From Acholeplasmatales bacterium DTU056 (GTDB taxonomy: Bacteria; Bacillota_I; Bacilli_A; ML615J-28; CAG-698), in assembly GCA_001512985.1 (NCBI GenBank), contig LFRX01000049.1, positions 1 to 7,581 of the forward strand: a DNA stretch of 7,581 bases. The letters run 5' to 3'. The notes beneath the pieces were generated by a model. That model searched no databases. It had not been told where the DNA came from and worked only from the letters and a program-made list of their open reading frames with translations. Every line of letters starts with the position of its first letter. Position 1 is the stretch's first letter. Made by a program: the position numbers and the translations under genes. Positions 5,364-7,581 of the stretch are shown one piece after another.

Positions 5364-7565
5364 CTATTCTTGGTTATGATAAGTAATTTTAATAGTCTTA
5401 CCAACTTGGAAGTTTGGATTTAAAGCAAATGAATAATTGCGTCTAACCTCATTATCAGTTACGCCGATTCCTGCAAGAACTTGACGTTCAGCTTGGTACA
5501 TAGTAATTAGATAATATCCTGATGGGATTTCAATTTCTACACCTGCTTCTAGAGTAGCACCAGCAAAGTTAGTAACAATTGTTCCTTCATTATTAACTAA
5601 GATTACACCATATGAACCATGACCCCATGCATTGCCTTGGTAACCATATAAATGTTTGGAGTCAACAATAACTTTACTATCATTACCATTGTAGTAAATT
5701 ACTCCAGTTCCGCCATTTAAGTCATTAGACACAGCTCCTACTACACCTGATTTTTTGACTCCACCATTAGAAAATGGAACTGGGCCTTCAGTATGAGGTT
5801 GAACAGCTTGCCATGGAAGAATACCTTCACCTTGTTGCATTGCTCGTAGACTAATGAAGGCTTTTTCACCATAGAATAGCAATTGTTTGTCACCAAATTC
5901 TAAAGTATATCCACTAAATCCATGATTTTCAATGAAAGCTACAACATCGCCACCAGGGAAGTATGCTGTATATCCTTGAGCGATTTGTAATAATTTAACA
6001 GCTTCAGGAGAGTCAACAATTTGAACTTCAATTGTTGCTTGGACAGTGTTTAGTAGTGCAGAAGTTGCGGTAATTATAATAGTTCCTTCCGCAAGCGGAG
6101 TTAGTACTCCATTTGCATTAATAGTAGCAAGTGTTTCATTATCAACTGACCAAATTACATTTTGGCTTATTCCTTCTGGTAAAACTGTGGCAACGTATTG
6201 CTCAGTTAAACCAATTAGAACTTTTGATTTACCAGTAATACTTATTCCTGTTGGTAAAAATTCTTTAATAACTAATGTATATTCTGCATAAACTTCTTCT
6301 TTAACTGCACTTCTTGCGATGATTTTAACAGTTCCTACTGCTAATGGTGTTAATAATCCATTTTCATTAATTGTTGCTATTGATTCATTATCAACTGACC
6401 AAATTACTGATTGACTTACGCCAGCAGGTAATACAGTCGCTGTATATTGAACAGTTTGTACTTGACCTAAGTAAATTTCATTTGAACCAGAAATAGTTAT
6501 AGAAGTTGGTTCAACTAAAATAATAGTAATTGTATACTCCGCAAACACTTCTTCTTTTACTTTACTTCTAGCAATAACTTTAACTTGACCTTTAGCTAAT
6601 GCAGTTAATTTACCATTTTCGTCGATTGTTGCAAGTGATTCATTATCAACTGACCAAATTACTTGTTGATTTGCAAGGGCTGGTGCAATAACTGCCATTA
6701 ATTGAATTTGTTCACCAACACGTGTTTCATTTGGTCCAATAATAGTAACATTAGTTGGATCAGGTAAAACAACTTCAATTTCGATTGTTGCTTTAACATT
6801 TTCAGAAACTGATTTTGCAGTGATAGTTACTTTACCAACACTTAAACCCGTAACTTTTCCTTCTTGATTTACGGAAGCAATAGTTGGATCAGAACTTTCC
6901 CAAGTAATTGTTTGTTCTGCTATATCAGGCTCTACAGTAGCTTGTAAATTAATACTTGAACCAATAATAACTTTAGTATCTCCAGTAATTGTAACTTTAG
7001 TTGGTTGTGGACGAACAACTTCAATTGTCACTGATTTTTTAACATTTTCTAAAACTGATTTTGCTGTAATTGTTACTTGTCCAGGTTTTAATCCTGTAAC
7101 ATTACCTTGACTATCAACTGTCGCAATTGTCTCATCAGAACTTTCCCAAGTAATTGTTTGATCCGCTGCACTTGGTTGAACGGTTGCAGAAAGTTTGATA
7201 GCTGAACCAACTATAACAGTTGTATCCCCAGTAATAACTACTTCAGTTGGATTAGGTTTAACAACCGTAACAGAAATGGTAGCACTAACATCTTTGTCTT
7301 TAACTTTAACAACAACTTCAGTAGTTCCTTCAGAAACACCAGTTATTGTTCCGTTAGCAACTGTCGCAATATCATTGCTTTTAGAACTCCATTCTAACTG
7401 ATATCCTTCAGTTACTTCAACAGTTACAGTTTTAGACTCACCAACTGCAATTTCAATGGCTTTGTCTTCTTCTTTAATCTCTAATTTAATTTGCTCTTTT
7501 GGAGTACACCCAACAAAAACAAAGGCTATTAATAGAACGAAAAGTAATCCTAAAAACCTTCTCAT
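5364..7565 (-). CDS. Surface lipoprotein with six bacterial Ig-like (BIG2) repeats
   Basis: The 733-residue protein starts with positive residues (MRR), a hydrophobic stretch and a lipobox FVGC with Cys20, so it should be exported, lipidated and anchored to the outer face of the membrane. Six tandem BIG2-like beta domains of about 80 residues follow (roughly 27-103, 106-186, 188-268, 270-351, 353-435 and 438-518). Each has a W-[ES]-[SV]-x-[DN] core and a [G]-x-[VL]-[T] turn before a V-x-[VI]-x-[AV] strand. The last 210 residues (520-733) form a separate domain rich in Gly, Tyr and aromatic residues that I do not recognise. Such proteins often serve as adhesins or carriers for a terminal domain; no function is shown here. 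The ATG at 7565 is preferred to the TTG one codon earlier because AGGAGG (7578-7573) then has a seven-base gap. The stop is TAG. The promoter is outside the window. Confidence 0.88.
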   Translation of the reverse strand: MRRFLGLLFVLLIAFVFVGCTPKEQIKLEIKEEDKAIEIAVGESKTVTVEVTEGYQLEWSSKSNDIATVANGTITGVSEGTTEVVVKVKDKDVSATISVTVVKPNPTEVVITGDTTVIVGSAIKLSATVQPSAADQTITWESSDETIATVDSQGNVTGLKPGQVTITAKSVLENVKKSVTIEVVRPQPTKVTITGDTKVIIGSSINLQATVEPDIAEQTITWESSDPTIASVNQEGKVTGLSVGKVTITAKSVSENVKATIEIEVVLPDPTNVTIIGPNETRVGEQIQLMAVIAPALANQQVIWSVDNESLATIDENGKLTALAKGQVKVIARSKVKEEVFAEYTITIILVEPTSITISGSNEIYLGQVQTVQYTATVLPAGVSQSVIWSVDNESIATINENGLLTPLAVGTVKIIARSAVKEEVYAEYTLVIKEFLPTGISITGKSKVLIGLTEQYVATVLPEGISQNVIWSVDNETLATINANGVLTPLAEGTIIITATSALLNTVQATIEVQIVDSPEAVKLLQIAQGYTAYFPGGDVVAFIENHGFSGYTLEFGDKQLLFYGEKAFISLRAMQQGEGILPWQAVQPHTEGPVPFSNGGVKKSGVVGAVSNDLNGGTGVIYYNGNDSKVIVDSKHLYGYQGNAWGHGSYGVILVNNEGTIVTNFAGATLEAGVEIEIPSGYYLITMYQAERQVLAGIGVTDNEVRRNYSFALNPNFQVGKTIKITYHNQE
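6012..7250 (-). repeat. Tandem BIG2 domain repeats within the lipoprotein gene
   Basis: Five of the six domains repeat at 240-255 bp and remain similar in DNA. A 24-bp identical block occurs at 6135-6158, 6384-6407 and 6639-6662 (domains 6, 5 and 4). A different 26-bp identical block occurs at 6889-6914 and 7135-7160 (domains 3 and 2). Domain 1 (about 7257-7487) is more diverged and lies outside the interval. The pattern indicates stepwise duplication inside the gene. Confidence 0.85.
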
Positions 7566-7572
7566 CAATTCT

Positions 7573-7578
7573 CCTCCT
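7573..7578 (-). promoter_or_regulatory. Ribosome binding site of the lipoprotein gene
   Basis: The minus strand reads AGGAGG (7578-7573), seven bases before ATG 7565 but only four bases before the TTG (7568) if AGGAGGAG is counted with its last pair. The spacing favours ATG as the start. Confidence 0.75.
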
Positions 7579-7581
7579 ATC

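Noticed and set aside
6012..7250. Regularly spaced repeats taken as a CRISPR array.
   Set aside because: The period is about 250 bp, the repeats lie in one continuous open reading frame and translate to Ig-like domains.

Overview
The window is AT-rich, low-GC DNA with Firmicutes-like signals: strong AGGAGG-type ribosome binding sites, U-tract terminators, tRNA genes with encoded CCA, and a lipobox lipoprotein. The genome appears to use the standard code. Every tryptophan I see in the genes is TGG, and TGA acts as an ordinary stop at the end of zwf. This fits a low-GC Firmicute or a standard-code relative of the Mollicutes (Acholeplasma/Izemoplasma/Erysipelotrichia-like), not a TGA=Trp mycoplasma. 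No finer taxonomic call is possible by eye.

Left part (1-2134, all on the minus strand). A cation:proton antiporter gene (167-1364) has a complete recognisable sequence. It is broken by a one-base frameshift near its start and by two in-frame TGA codons, so it looks like a recent pseudogene. It has its own terminator (26-66), a promoter overlapping a perfect 16-bp palindrome, and a leader that can fold into two mutually exclusive hairpins, one of them terminator-like. Upstream lies about 500 bp of decayed DNA with a possible remnant of a helix-turn-helix regulator and a sequence resembling an insertion-sequence end. Next come tRNA-Ala(GGC) and tRNA-Ser(GGA), transcribed together from an extended -10 promoter and ended by a terminator. 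The terminator/tRNA-3'-end sequence is partly duplicated at the other side of the antiporter segment (61-81 and 1881-1901), as if the segment had been inserted next to the tRNA.

Middle (2309-5307, plus strand). A compact operon holds gnd (short-type 6-phosphogluconate dehydrogenase), zwf (glucose-6-phosphate dehydrogenase) and a cyclase-family metal hydrolase. The first two carry out the two oxidation steps of the oxidative pentose phosphate pathway and make NADPH. The step between them, 6-phosphogluconolactonase, has no classical gene here. The third gene is a small metal-dependent hydrolase that overlaps zwf by 14 bp, so it is a candidate for a non-orthologous lactonase. This is the most interesting functional hypothesis in the window, but it is inference from gene context.

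Right part (5364-7565, minus strand). A large surface lipoprotein converges on the operon across a shared hairpin terminator (5315-5349). It has a lipobox signal peptide, six tandem bacterial Ig-like (BIG2) domains and a C-terminal domain of about 210 residues that I do not recognise. Its promoter lies beyond the window.
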